Counted from the stretch's first letter, positions 44,635-54,250 are shown. The stretch is 64,000 nt of DNA from DASXUX01 sp036504595 (GCA_036504595.1 DASXUX010000067.1:124001-188000), one strand, 5' to 3'. Numbers and translations are program-made. Notes: generated by a model not told the origin, from the sequence alone.

Positions 44635-45180
44635 TTAGATCGTGCTAAACCAATCCTCGTTGATCCGAACCGATTCCGTATGCTCCACCTGAACACCCAG
44701 TCCAAGCTCCTTGAGCTTCTCCGCAAGCTTAATTCCATCCACCAGATCAATGGCAATCGCGCCATCGCGCGTCGCTTCTTTGATCGCATCACGGGTGAAA
44801 TACCCAGTGGTGATGAATAGTCCCTTATCGGCTCGCCCCTGCATTGCGCCGCGAAAATCCCTTATTGCAGATGCTCCGACGCTGCCTTTGTATCGTTTGC
44901 ACTGAAAAACGACATGGAAGCTGAGGATACCGTTTATTTTTGCGATGCCTTTGCCGTCGATTCCGCCGTCACCAGTCCTGCCGGTCACTTCAATCTGGAA
45001 AAATCCGGTTTCGCGCAAGACGCGCTGTATAAGCCGTTCAAAAGCCGCAGGCGTCAATGTCTCGGTCAATACTCTACTCAACTGATCCTGCCAAATCTGC
45101 TCACTATTGCCCTGGTCTTTTTCGTCATCGCGAGCCGTCATAAGTGCCGCTTTTACCGGGCCGAGATTAGCCGCCTCCAC
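44635..45180 (-). CDS. Mrr-type restriction endonuclease, short form
   Basis: A 181-residue protein carrying the Mrr catalytic domain: TGRTGDGGIDGKG with Asp75, then FQCKRYKG with Gln93-x-Lys95, and FRGAMQGRADKGLFITTGYF. This is the D-x-QxK nuclease core of Mrr, which cleaves modified DNA. Typical Mrr proteins have about 300 residues with a winged-helix N-terminal domain; that domain is absent. A TGA lies directly before the GTG start, so the short form may be a truncation product. Catalytic residues are intact. Confidence 0.75.
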   Translation of the reverse strand: MEAANLGPVKAALMTARDDEKDQGNSEQIWQDQLSRVLTETLTPAAFERLIQRVLRETGFFQIEVTGRTGDGGIDGKGIAKINGILSFHVVFQCKRYKGSVGASAIRDFRGAMQGRADKGLFITTGYFTRDAIKEATRDGAIAIDLVDGIKLAEKLKELGLGVQVEHTESVRINEDWFSTI

Positions 45181-45362
45181 TCACCACTTTCCGTTGACGA
45201 ATTCCGACGGCGCGGCGCTCACCTGGCCAAAGCCACGCGGAACAGCTCGCTTTGAAGCGGTCGCTGGAGAGCCGTAAGAGCCAGCTTCACGTCGGCAGAA
45301 CGTGTTTCCCGGCTTCTTGTGCCGCCACCGCAGCCGCGTCGGAGCGGCCGGCCGCCAGATCG

Positions 45363-47597
45363 CTATTCCCGGAAATTCTTCCACATGGACTCGATCTCGC
45401 GAACGGAAAGCGATGTGAGCACAGCCTCGCCGCCCACCGCGGCAATACCCAGAGCCGGTTTCGCGGGCTTCTGGTGAGCGATGTTCGTGATCGACACCTC
45501 ACCGTGATTACCGAAGGTCTCGATCGAAAGCCGGTCCATGAGCACCCGGATTTCAATCGCCCCCGACCGCGGTTCAAGCGGCACCTGGCTATCTAGAGAT
45601 TGAAGGCTGTGCTTCTTCAGATCATACGTGACCTTGTTTCCGCAAAGGTTCAGGACGACTTCACTGCACGTTGATTTCGCGATGTCGAGCTTGAGCTCGA
45701 TATCGAACGCGTCGCCGTCAAGGCCGGTCAGCGGATTCTCGTCCGGCTTCAGCGTGTGATCCGCCAGCGAGAAAGGTTTCCCGCAGTACAAACGGCTGAT
45801 CTCACGGACAGGCCATCGACACAGGACGAGCCCCTGCGGCAGTTTGCGCAAGGTCAACTCGCACGGGAAACTGGCTTGCTGGTTGAACGGCATGTCTTTG
45901 GGATAATCTTCCCAACCGCGCATCCACGCCATCTGGATCCGGCGCGAATCCGTCGCGGGCAGGTTGTCAAACGTCATGGTGGCATAGAAATGACGGCCAT
46001 AGTCACCCTTGCGCTTCTTCGTCTCCAGAGTGAACGCGTTCCCATCGAAGCTGCCGGTCACATAGTCGCCGTTGCCGTCGATCACCACCCACTTCTTCTG
46101 GCCCGCCTCGCCAATCGCCGCGCTGGAGTCCGCGGGATCGACCGGCAGTTCGAACATGTCAGGGCATTCGAACGAGTCGGGGATCTCGGTGTTCAGCTTC
46201 GTCCATTGCAGCAGGTTGGTGGATGAGAACAACAGGTAGGCGTTCCGGATCGCTGTCCGCCCGCTCACCGTCAGCAACGACGCGCGGCGGCCCATCAGCT
46301 TGGTTGCAGTGTTCTGTTCGCAGATCACTTCCGAGTCGTTCGCGTGCTTGCGCCGCCACACCGCCGCCATCGTGAAACTCCGGGCGCCGGCGGCCAGCAC
46401 GGCCGGCCCCTGTAGATACTGCTTTCCCGCGAAGTTCACTGCCGGACCATCGCCCAACGCCTTGTCTGCCCGCTTCGGCATGGCGGAAGGAGTCGCCTGC
46501 TTCATGTCGTTCCCCTTGCCGGACAGATCCTTCCAGACTGATACCGCGCCGTCGCCGCCGGCCTCGATCGTGGCGGCATCGAGATGGAGTACCAGCCCCT
46601 CGGCCGGCAGACGAAATTCCCCTTTCCCCTCGCCCAGCTTCCATTTCGCCTGCAGGCCGGCGACCACGTTCGTCGCCTCTTCGTCCGACAACGCGCGATT
46701 GTAGACCACGACCTCGGCAATATCGCCGTCAAGGAACTCAGTCCCGTCGGCCTTGGCGCCAATGCGGAAGCAATCGGCGCCCACGTTCTGCCGTTTGACG
46801 TCGAGACTGCCCGCCGCCTTTCCCCGCTGGTCCATCGCAACGACACGTCCGTCGTCAGCCATACGTACTGTTGAGCAGACCCACTCGCCGGCTTTGCATT
46901 CGCGCAGGTTGTGAAGATCGTTGTTTTCGCCGTTGAAACCGTACATCAGCTTCCGCTCATCGCCACCCGAACTCGAAGGGCCGTACATGATCAGAATCCA
47001 CTTCTTGCCCGGCTCATACCAGAACACGTTCGGATCCCGTTCCGCCTGAACGAGGACCGGGTTCTTCTCGTACTTGGTCCAGTTGCGCCCACGGTCACGG
47101 CTGTAGGACATGCACTGGTTGAGGTTGTCGGTGCTGCTCCAGAACACGAGCATGGGCGGCTCCTTGCCGTCGCCGAGTCCCGAGGTGTTGTTAGTGTCCA
47201 CCACGCCGCCGCCGGACTGCGTGCCGCCGAAGGGTACACCGCGCGTGTCGCCTGGTTTTTCCAAGGCCATTGCCGGCCGCAACTCCTTCCAGTGGACCAG
47301 GTCCGTGCTGATCATGTGCAGCCAAGCCGTCCACCATCGCTGGGCAAAGAAGTGATATTCGCCCTGGTTGTAGACCAATCCGTTCATGTCGTTGAGCCAC
47401 CCCTCGTGGTGGTTCGGCGGATGGAGTTGGTACTTGTCCCAGTAGCGGGCCGTGATGTGAAATTTTGGGCGCAGGCTCTCCTGGTACAAGGGGGTGAGCG
47501 GCGTTGCAGGCTTGGCATCCGCCCCACCTGCAACCCCCATCCAGCCTGCCATCATCGCAATCATGAGCATCCACCTCGCAACGTGTCCGATCTTCAT
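45363..47597 (-). CDS. GH32 glycosidase with inserted, permuted LamG-like domain
   Basis: A 744-residue secreted fructosidase-type enzyme (levanase/invertase family). The signal peptide ends AGGADA. GH32 signatures are WLNDMNG (nucleophile Asp near 70), ERDPNVFW (transition-state Asp near 188) and SFECPD (acid/base Glu near 470). Between the second and third lies about 230 residues of LamG-like sequence in swapped order: the C-terminal part FLDGDIAEVVVYNRALSDEE precedes the N-terminal part LVLHLDAATI and WKDLSGKGNDM. The C-terminal beta-sandwich is present. The second ATG (47597) is preferred, since AAGGAGG is too close to the first. It overlaps the stop of a truncated kinase frame. Confidence 0.88.
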   Translation of the reverse strand: MKIGHVARWMLMIAMMAGWMGVAGGADAKPATPLTPLYQESLRPKFHITARYWDKYQLHPPNHHEGWLNDMNGLVYNQGEYHFFAQRWWTAWLHMISTDLVHWKELRPAMALEKPGDTRGVPFGGTQSGGGVVDTNNTSGLGDGKEPPMLVFWSSTDNLNQCMSYSRDRGRNWTKYEKNPVLVQAERDPNVFWYEPGKKWILIMYGPSSSGGDERKLMYGFNGENNDLHNLRECKAGEWVCSTVRMADDGRVVAMDQRGKAAGSLDVKRQNVGADCFRIGAKADGTEFLDGDIAEVVVYNRALSDEEATNVVAGLQAKWKLGEGKGEFRLPAEGLVLHLDAATIEAGGDGAVSVWKDLSGKGNDMKQATPSAMPKRADKALGDGPAVNFAGKQYLQGPAVLAAGARSFTMAAVWRRKHANDSEVICEQNTATKLMGRRASLLTVSGRTAIRNAYLLFSSTNLLQWTKLNTEIPDSFECPDMFELPVDPADSSAAIGEAGQKKWVVIDGNGDYVTGSFDGNAFTLETKKRKGDYGRHFYATMTFDNLPATDSRRIQMAWMRGWEDYPKDMPFNQQASFPCELTLRKLPQGLVLCRWPVREISRLYCGKPFSLADHTLKPDENPLTGLDGDAFDIELKLDIAKSTCSEVVLNLCGNKVTYDLKKHSLQSLDSQVPLEPRSGAIEIRVLMDRLSIETFGNHGEVSITNIAHQKPAKPALGIAAVGGEAVLTSLSVREIESMWKNFRE

Positions 47598-47599
47598 TT

Positions 47600-48313
47600 T
47601 CATCTCCTCCTTGACGACAGGAAACTTGCCTGGTTGTCGCCCACCCCCGTATAGACCGGAACCCCAACGTGCCGGCCCGCAGAAGTCCCCGACGATGCCA
47701 CCTCCGGAAGTAGATCCAGACCGATCCCCGCATCCGTCAGGGCGTTTCGATCAAATACGTTGTCTTTCAAATCAAAGACGCCCAGGCTTGCGGCATCGGT
47801 TGGATCCATAAGCGGCGTCTTCCGCCCGGCAAGTCGCATGACCAAGTAATCGTGGATGGTACAGAAGCCATGAGCGTCTCGCGGAACTAGGCCATTCTTC
47901 AGGTTGTACCAGTGGGTCACCATGCCGAAGCCTGGCGCCAGCCGGTACCCCGTTCGTTCTGAAAGCTCTTCGGCGTACGACCGCGCCCCGCGCCCCAGCG
48001 GCAGTCCACCGCGGCCATCCTGCCAAGTGTACAAAGGCCCCGTGGCCGCGCCGTCCCCGCGTACATAGAGGATGCCGTGCATCTGTCCCGTCAACCCGAT
48101 ACCCGCAATCGGCTCGCGTGCTGCAAGCAGCTCCCCCAGGATCCAGCGCACCGTCGATTCGATCTTCGCCGGATCCTGGATATGTTCCCAAGGTCGCCGC
48201 GATCGAATCCAGGAAGCATTATCCAGGTAAACGGAGCGGATCTTCCCTGTCCGCATGTCCATTGCAACCCCGCAGATAGATGTTGTTCCGGTGTCAATGC
48301 CGATGAACTTCAT
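47600..48313 (-). pseudogene. FGGY-family carbohydrate kinase, 3'-truncated
   Basis: About 237 residues of a sedoheptulokinase/xylulokinase-like FGGY kinase: phosphate motif FIGIDTGTTSICGVAMD, GLTGQMHGILYV, TWQDGRG and TVYD-type loop DPTDAASLGVFDL, ending at GVGDNQASFLSS. Normal length is about 450-500 residues. The ATPase-binding C-terminal half is gone. The frame ends as SSRRR and a stop formed by the ribosome site and start codon of the GH32 gene (ATGA-type overlap), so a deletion joined the kinase to the GH32 leader. Confidence 0.75.
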
Positions 48314-48571
48314 CTCTGGTCCCACCCGAGTCAGTTCCGGACCCAACATGCCTTTCAGGTAGAGCGTCTTTGTTTTTTACAGTTTCCGGCATCCGTGTTT
48401 TGTGGAACTGCTCGCGCAGGAACGCCAACGCGTTCGCACCCACGGCGAAAGCAAAGCAGCTTGACCGCGGGCGACGTCCGCAGAGCTAGAGCAAACGATC
48501 GAGTTTAGTTTATTCTAGCAAAGTGGGCGTTGCCATCGTCAATACCTTGGAACATCCAAAAGGACGACACG

Positions 48572-49885
48572 ATGAGCGGTCGAAAAGTCTTGATAGTGCT
48601 TCTGGCATTGCTCTGTGCGAGCGCGTTTTCCGCTCAGCCCAGAAATCAGCAGCAACAGCAGCAGCAGTCCGGCTCGATCAGCGGTGAAGTCAAAGACGAG
48701 CAGGGACGCGGCATCATCCGCTATGCCGGCGTGGTGCCGAAGGACGCTGGGCCTCAGAAACGCCTTGGGCTGTTCATCGGTCTGCATGGCAAGGGCGGCG
48801 ATGAAAAGCAGCAGGTGGGCGAGATCGCGAAAGTCCTGGCCGCGTGCAAGCTCTCGCGCGAATACATGATTTTGGGCCTCAAGTCCAAAGGCGAAGGATG
48901 GACCGATGAAGACCATGAACCGATCGCCAAAGCCATCGCCTGGGCGCTGAAGGAATACCCGGTCGATCCCCGCCGTGTTTATACCTTGGGCTATTCCAGC
49001 GGCGCCTTTGGCGTGGGCCGCTTCGCACCGCGGCACCAGAATCTCGTTGCCGCCGGCATCATGCTCGCCGGCGGCCTATGGGACCCGCCCAAAGCCCCGG
49101 ATGGCGGAGAGGCGGCAGTCCAGCTTTACCTGATTCACGGCGAGAAGGATACAACGGTGCCGGTCAAGAGCGGCCACGAGGCCTGCGAGCGGCTGAAGTC
49201 TGCCAACTACCGTTTCGTATGGCATGAACTGACCGGTGCAGACCACGGTGTCGGCGGCCCGGGATCGCTTCCGATGAAGCAGGACGCGATCCGCTGGGCG
49301 CACGCGCAACGAAACCGGCTGGTTCCTCTCAGTGACGACGAACGCAAGGCGCTCGACGAGATCACTACGAAGCTCAAGGACGGCAAATCAAGCCTGCCCC
49401 AGGCGGCTTGCGCGCGCTTGGCCGATCTCGCGGGCCCGGAAGTTGACGCGGCGCTAGTCCTGGCCAGCCAATCCGAACGCCGGGAAGCGCGGTTGATGGT
49501 CGCGACCCTGTGCCAGCAGCGCATCTATGGAAAGCCGGTCTTCGAGGCGTTGGCCGCTCTGCTGAAGGATAAGGATACGCAGGTTCGCGCCGCTGCGGCG
49601 CAAGCTCTGGGTCTGGCGGCGAATTGGCAGCACGCCGAAGCGCGCGATGCTCTGTGCACATGCGCCAAGGATGCGAGCGCCGCTAATGCCGATCGCGTGA
49701 ATTCCGCCGGGCAACTGGGGGTCTGCGTACCGCTGCAGCTTTTCTGCGTAAACCGGGACGCTCAGATAAGCGAGACGTTCAACGCCTTGATGGAAGACAA
49801 AAACCCTCAGCTCAAGCAGTTGGCGAAGCTAGCCCTGGATGGGAAGCTGGTTCCTGCCGCCGGCGGTTTTCAGGTCAAGCAGTAG
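48572..49885 (+). CDS. Secreted alpha/beta hydrolase with HEAT-like C terminus
   Basis: A 437-residue exported esterase-like protein. The signal peptide ends ASAFSAQP and is followed by a poly-Gln stretch (QQQQQQQ). The hydrolase part (about 45-260) has GLFIGLHGKGGDEKQQ, nucleophile elbow LGYSSGAFG, YLIHGEKDTTVPV with Asp and TGADHGVGG with His. The last about 150 residues are Ala/Leu-rich helical repeats (EALAALLKDKDTQVRAAAAQ) like HEAT/PBS repeats. The ATG at 48572 with AAAGGA upstream gives the signal peptide. Likely acts on polysaccharide esters together with the following xylanase. Confidence 0.8.
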   Translation: MSGRKVLIVLLALLCASAFSAQPRNQQQQQQQSGSISGEVKDEQGRGIIRYAGVVPKDAGPQKRLGLFIGLHGKGGDEKQQVGEIAKVLAACKLSREYMILGLKSKGEGWTDEDHEPIAKAIAWALKEYPVDPRRVYTLGYSSGAFGVGRFAPRHQNLVAAGIMLAGGLWDPPKAPDGGEAAVQLYLIHGEKDTTVPVKSGHEACERLKSANYRFVWHELTGADHGVGGPGSLPMKQDAIRWAHAQRNRLVPLSDDERKALDEITTKLKDGKSSLPQAACARLADLAGPEVDAALVLASQSERREARLMVATLCQQRIYGKPVFEALAALLKDKDTQVRAAAAQALGLAANWQHAEARDALCTCAKDASAANADRVNSAGQLGVCVPLQLFCVNRDAQISETFNALMEDKNPQLKQLAKLALDGKLVPAAGGFQVKQ

Positions 49886-50012
49886 TGCCGATGATCAGCG
49901 CTCTTCTTCCGCCGCCGGCGATCGGGAACAACACGCCCTTCCAGCCTTGAAGGCAGCCGGGTATCATCCGTTCTCTCTTCGATCCGTTGCGTTCTCATGG
50001 AGACCACGCCGC

Positions 50013-51830
50013 ATGCTCAAGTTCGTCACCATGGTGATTCTGGCTGCCGCCACGCCGCTGCTTTTCGCCGAGGACGGCCCTGTGCTCAGTCAGTTCCGCA
50101 GTAAGCTGCCTGAGCCCGGAGCTGTGCTGGCAACTGTCGAGGATCCCGGCCAGTTCAGCCTCGGCCTGCCGGAAGGAACCACGAGCGAGATCGTAGCCGT
50201 CGCTCCCGGCGATGGCATCCCAGGGGCGAAAGCGCTGCGCGTGCACGTCGGGAAAGCCTACCAACCCTCGTATCAGGTGCAGATCTTCAGCTCGAAGACC
50301 ACCGCTGCGGTGAAGAAGGGCGATGTGCTCGCCCTCGCCTGCTGGCTGCGATCACCCGACACTGCGGCGGGCATCGCGTACTTGCGTCTGCAGCAGCCAG
50401 TCTCCCCCTGGGGCAGTCCTCTGGATGCGACGGTCACCTGCGAGAGGGAATGGAAGGCGGTCTACACGTGGAATGTCGCGGACCACGATTACCCGGCCGG
50501 CAACCTCTCGCTCGCAATTCAGCTCGGGCACCAGAAACAGGTGATCGACATCGCCGGCGCGGCGATCGTGAACCTGGGTTCCGGCGTAGACCGCAGCCGC
50601 TTGCCGCGCACTCGCATCACCTGGCCCGGGATGGAGCCCGACGCGCCGTGGCGCGCGGAGGCCAAGCGCCGCATCGAGACGTATCGTATGGGCGAACTGG
50701 CCATTCGCGTCGTGGATGCCGCCGGAAAGCCTGTTCCGAACGCGCAGGTCACGGTGACGCAGCGCAAACGCGCCTTCACCATCGGCAGCTTTGTGCAGTT
50801 CGCAAATCCGACGCGGCTGCTGACGGCGTCGCCAGACGGCGACAAGACACGCGACGTGTTCACGCGCCTGTTCAACCGCGGCACATGCCCGATCTATTGG
50901 GCCGACTGGGGCTGGCCCCAACGCAAAGATGAGTTTCTCGCCATCGGCCGCTGGTTGCGCGAACATGGCTGTTCGGTCCGCGGGCACGTCATGGTCTATC
51001 CTGGCTTCCAGTATATGCCGTCGGATGTGGTGAAGCTGAAGAGCGATCCGGCGAAGCTGCGTGAGCGGATACGGAAACAGGTGATCGAAGTCAGCGAGGC
51101 GACCAAGCCCCTGGGTTTCCGCGAATACGACGTAACCAACGAACTGCGGGACTGCGTCGATCTGCATAAGCTGTTCGGTCGCGAAGTCGTCGTCGAATGG
51201 TATGCCGAAGCGCGAAAGACTCTGCCCAACGCGAAGCTGGCGCTAAACGAGAACACAATCTTGACGAACGGCGGAGCAACGGGCGCCAATCAGGATCTGT
51301 ACCTGGACTGGTATCGCTTCTTGAAGACTCACGGCCAAGCGCCGGATGTTCTCGGCTTCCAGGCGCATTTTGGCGAGTCCTTCACGGGCGCCGAGACGGT
51401 GTGGGCGATCCTGGACCGTTTCGCGCGCGAGACCGACGCCGAACTGCAGATCACGGAATTTGACATTAACACAGTGGACGAGGAAGCGCAGGGCGCTTAC
51501 ACACGCGATTTCCTGACGGCATGTTTCGCCCACCCGCGCATGACTGGCTTCACGATGTGGGGCTTTTGGGAAGGCGACCACTGGCTTCCCAAGGGTGCAT
51601 TCTGGCGCAAGGACTGGACGCCCAAGCCCAACGCCAAGGTGCTCGAAGAGCTGCTGACCAAGGAATGGTGGACCAACGCGAACGTCACGACGGATGCTCA
51701 GGGCCGGGTGACCGTCAAGGCCTTCCTGGGCGAACACGCCGTAAAGGCCACCGTCGCCGGAACCACCCTCACCGCCAACGCTGTGCTGGAACAACCCGGC
51801 CAGAAGGCGCCTGTGGAAGTGAAACCGTGA
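50013..51830 (+). CDS. GH10 endo-1,4-beta-xylanase-like
   Basis: A 605-residue secreted enzyme. The signal peptide is MLKFVTMVILAAATPLLFA. Residues about 20-210 form a carbohydrate-binding-type beta domain. The GH10 barrel follows from about 250: VRGHVMVYPG, EYDVTNEL with the acid/base Glu, AKLALNENTIL, GFQAHFG, LQITEFDIN with nucleophile Glu, and GFTMWGFWEGDHWLPKGAF. Both catalytic Glu residues are present. The chosen ATG 50013 gives the signal peptide; the frame extends 58 codons upstream into the preceding gene's stop region without a signal. Xylan degradation in the envelope or medium is expected. Confidence 0.88.
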   Translation: MLKFVTMVILAAATPLLFAEDGPVLSQFRSKLPEPGAVLATVEDPGQFSLGLPEGTTSEIVAVAPGDGIPGAKALRVHVGKAYQPSYQVQIFSSKTTAAVKKGDVLALACWLRSPDTAAGIAYLRLQQPVSPWGSPLDATVTCEREWKAVYTWNVADHDYPAGNLSLAIQLGHQKQVIDIAGAAIVNLGSGVDRSRLPRTRITWPGMEPDAPWRAEAKRRIETYRMGELAIRVVDAAGKPVPNAQVTVTQRKRAFTIGSFVQFANPTRLLTASPDGDKTRDVFTRLFNRGTCPIYWADWGWPQRKDEFLAIGRWLREHGCSVRGHVMVYPGFQYMPSDVVKLKSDPAKLRERIRKQVIEVSEATKPLGFREYDVTNELRDCVDLHKLFGREVVVEWYAEARKTLPNAKLALNENTILTNGGATGANQDLYLDWYRFLKTHGQAPDVLGFQAHFGESFTGAETVWAILDRFARETDAELQITEFDINTVDEEAQGAYTRDFLTACFAHPRMTGFTMWGFWEGDHWLPKGAFWRKDWTPKPNAKVLEELLTKEWWTNANVTTDAQGRVTVKAFLGEHAVKATVAGTTLTANAVLEQPGQKAPVEVKP

Positions 51831-51863
51831 GGCCGCTGCGGATGGGGCTCCCGCCTGCCAGCT

Positions 51864-53471
51864 TCAGCGCTGGCCGTCCGCTTTTTCAGGTGCGTCCAAC
51901 CATTTCTGGATGGCGGCTTTGACCATCGCGCGGACTTTTTGCTCGTCTGCATCCAAGGGTGCGGGGGTGCCGCCGGAATCGAGGGTCAGGTTAGGTTCGA
52001 CACACTGCCATATGTTCATGGCGAAGCTGCCTTCAATGAATTCTGTGTTGTTAATGGCCCCGCGAACGAGTGACGAATCTGGATCATCGAGCAGCTTCAG
52101 CATGTGCTGGGCCCAGCGTGTCCAGAGCTCGCGGCTCACATTGCACATGGCCGGCGGGTAGTTCAGCCCGATCTTGTCCAACGTTTGGCGTTGTACGCAG
52201 GGATTCGGATCGGCCAGATATTTGAGTCCGAGTTCGATCCGGGTGGGCCGCGCGTCAATGTTTCCGAGCGCAGCGGCTGCTTCACCCCGCCGCCGCGGAT
52301 CCGGGTCCTTGAGCAAATTTGTCCAAAGAGCATTGGCCTGCTCTGGCGGGAGCACTCCCCCAAGGTAAGCGAGGATTTGCGCGCGGTTTGGCACCTTCTG
52401 CTGAACTGCGGCCATGAGTTCGGGTAAAAACTGGTCCCCGCGCCTGCGCATGACCGCCGACTGAAATGAGCCTGCCCGGCTAGGCCCTTTCATGCACTGC
52501 AGAAGCAGATCCCGCGAACCGTGCTCTGCAATGATTTCTGCGGCAGCGTAGTCTTCGCGCCACCCGGACGGAATGCGCCCAAACGCTATGTCTTCGGAAA
52601 TCTTGAGTGCCTCGGATGGCGCGGCCCGCGCCAGGCCGAACAGAGCCTCCGCTTTCTCGCTCTTCGGGCCATTTTTGAACATATCGAGCAGGGTCTCGGG
52701 GGACAAGTTGCCGCCCAAAATGAGGGTGCGCCGTGCCCAGAAACTAAGGCCGTCGAACGGGTGGATCATCTCAAGCGTCCATGTTTTCAATGTGTCCGGC
52801 ATGGCTCCTAGAAAACCGCTGCGCCAGTCCGGTTTGCGAGGATTGTTCGCGCTGAGCACACAATAGAAGGTCAACGCAGGGAGCAGCACCGCCAGCACCG
52901 GAAGCAAAAGCATGAGCGCCCAGCGGATTCGGTGCGCGCGCCGCCGAGCCGGATCCCAAGGAGGCTTGTCCTTCTGCGACTCCTTGCGCTCGGCGCGACG
53001 CGCCAGCCACCCGGGGGCAAGCCAGAGCAGCAGGATGGCGCCGACGGTGTATGGAACCGCGAAACTAAGCGCGGCGGCGTTATGGGGGCTCACTCTTGCG
53101 GGAAATTCAAACACGAGCCAGTAGCTGAACGGTAAAGCGGCGATTCCCAGAAAAGGGATGGCCAGCCCGCAGAGGAAGCGCACCCACTCCAAGTTGCCAT
53201 GTTGCCTCTTGCGCCCAGCCGCCAGCCGACTGCCCAGGAATAGGCCCACACCCAGCAACGGCGCGATACACGCAGAAAGCGCAACGATACGTTCCTTCTC
53301 GTAGTGCAGAGAACGCCGGCTGGCCCAGGTCAGAATCATGCCGAAAAGCAGCGTCGCTATGAGCAGATGAACCAACTTCAGTTGGGTGCGCCGCAGCAGC
53401 AGCCATGCAGTTCCTGCAAGTACGAACAGCGCAAGTGAGCCCGCGAGAACAAAGACCCATACCGGTGGCAT
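51864..53471 (-). CDS. Membrane protein with HEAT-like repeats
   Basis: A 535-residue protein. About six hydrophobic segments occupy the first about 210 residues (VWVFVLAGSLALFVLAGTAW, LVHLLIATLLFGMILTW, WALMLLLPVLAVLLPALTFY). The C-terminal about 300 residues are soluble helical repeats with PRRRGEAAAALGNI and RQTLDKIGLNYP, typical of HEAT/PBS-lyase-like scaffolds. No catalytic motif is visible. Convergent with the GH10 gene, 33 bases apart. Function unknown; planctomycetes have many such proteins. Confidence 0.8.
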   Translation of the reverse strand: MPPVWVFVLAGSLALFVLAGTAWLLLRRTQLKLVHLLIATLLFGMILTWASRRSLHYEKERIVALSACIAPLLGVGLFLGSRLAAGRKRQHGNLEWVRFLCGLAIPFLGIAALPFSYWLVFEFPARVSPHNAAALSFAVPYTVGAILLLWLAPGWLARRAERKESQKDKPPWDPARRRAHRIRWALMLLLPVLAVLLPALTFYCVLSANNPRKPDWRSGFLGAMPDTLKTWTLEMIHPFDGLSFWARRTLILGGNLSPETLLDMFKNGPKSEKAEALFGLARAAPSEALKISEDIAFGRIPSGWREDYAAAEIIAEHGSRDLLLQCMKGPSRAGSFQSAVMRRRGDQFLPELMAAVQQKVPNRAQILAYLGGVLPPEQANALWTNLLKDPDPRRRGEAAAALGNIDARPTRIELGLKYLADPNPCVQRQTLDKIGLNYPPAMCNVSRELWTRWAQHMLKLLDDPDSSLVRGAINNTEFIEGSFAMNIWQCVEPNLTLDSGGTPAPLDADEQKVRAMVKAAIQKWLDAPEKADGQR

Positions 53472-53539
53472 GAACGCAGGCTAGACCAAGCGGCGTGCAG
53501 TTCAAGGGGCGCACAGTATCCAGGGTATGGCGTTTAGAG

Positions 53540-53685
53540 ACGGCCGCGACGACGGCGGCCTTTTCGAAGCTTTGAAAGCGCAGCGTCAACAACGATTGCA
53601 GTTCATCGCGGTGTTGCGCTGGTGCCTGTCGTATGCAGGCGGAGATGGCTTGTTTGAACTCCGCGAAGGTGGGTAGTAATGGCAG
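53540..53685 (-). pseudogene. IS630-like transposase C-terminal scrap
   Basis: The minus-strand frame reads LPTFAEFKQAISACIRQAPA, QHRDELQSLLTLRFQSFEKA, matching the tail of IS630-type transposases (FATFDEFKxAI followed by LTLRFQTF). Nothing of the DDE core remains. It lies against the diverged repeat at 53688-53835. Confidence 0.5.
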
Positions 53686-53687
53686 TA

Positions 53688-53835
53688 GCCCCGGTCAAGA
53701 ATCGTGGCGATCTCGTCGAAGCGTTGGTCTGGCGTCCGAGCGGACGGAGGGACGTCGGAAGACGTGTGGGATCCTCGTGAATGAGCGCCCACAACGGCCT
53801 TCGCTTGGCGACCATCGCGTTGTCTGGCAGAACTT
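53688..53835. repeat. Copy B of the diverged 145-bp repeat
   Basis: Matches 29920-30065 at about 80% by eye, including the CCCACAACGGCCTTCGCT block. It sits between an IS630-type scrap and the ISKra4-like remnant. Confidence 0.55.
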
Positions 53836-53859
53836 TCCTGCGTTAGCCCAGGGCTAGGT

Positions 53860-54250
53860 GCCACCGTGATCGGCCCGCGCACCGTTTCGAGGGTGCGCGG
53901 TTTGTCCGACCATTGCAGGTTGCGCCCGCATTTACAGCGGCCCTGTTTGGTGCATTTGGGCAGACGCATCGATTCGGAAAGAGCCCGCGACATCAAGGTG
54001 CGGGCCGCTTCATCGCCCGTGCGCACGGCCGCTGCTTCGACCGCATCGAACGAAAAGGGTACAGGGCCGCTGGACTCATCTGGAAACATCTTCTTCAGTT
54101 CGGCTTCGTACTGCGCCAACAGTTTTGCCCGAATGCTCGCGTTGTCTGGATGCTCTGTCTGCAAAGCGCGCTCTCCATGAGAAGGTTACTCATGGATCGA
54201 CCATTCAAGCTCGAAAAATCAGATTAATGCAACCGGCGTGACACAGACCC
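53860..54250 (-). mobile_element. ISKra4-like element, 5' remnant with one terminal repeat
   Basis: The right terminal repeat GTGACACAGACCC is at 54238-54250. The transposase N-terminal part on the minus strand (54164 downward) reads MQTEHPDNASIRAKLLAQYE, KKMFPDESSGPVPFSFD and the zinc-type GRCKCGRNLQWSDKPRTLET, then breaks after VRGPITV. The other end is missing. About 120 bp next to the terminus differ by one base from the element at 12.9-13.3 kb. Confidence 0.7.
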
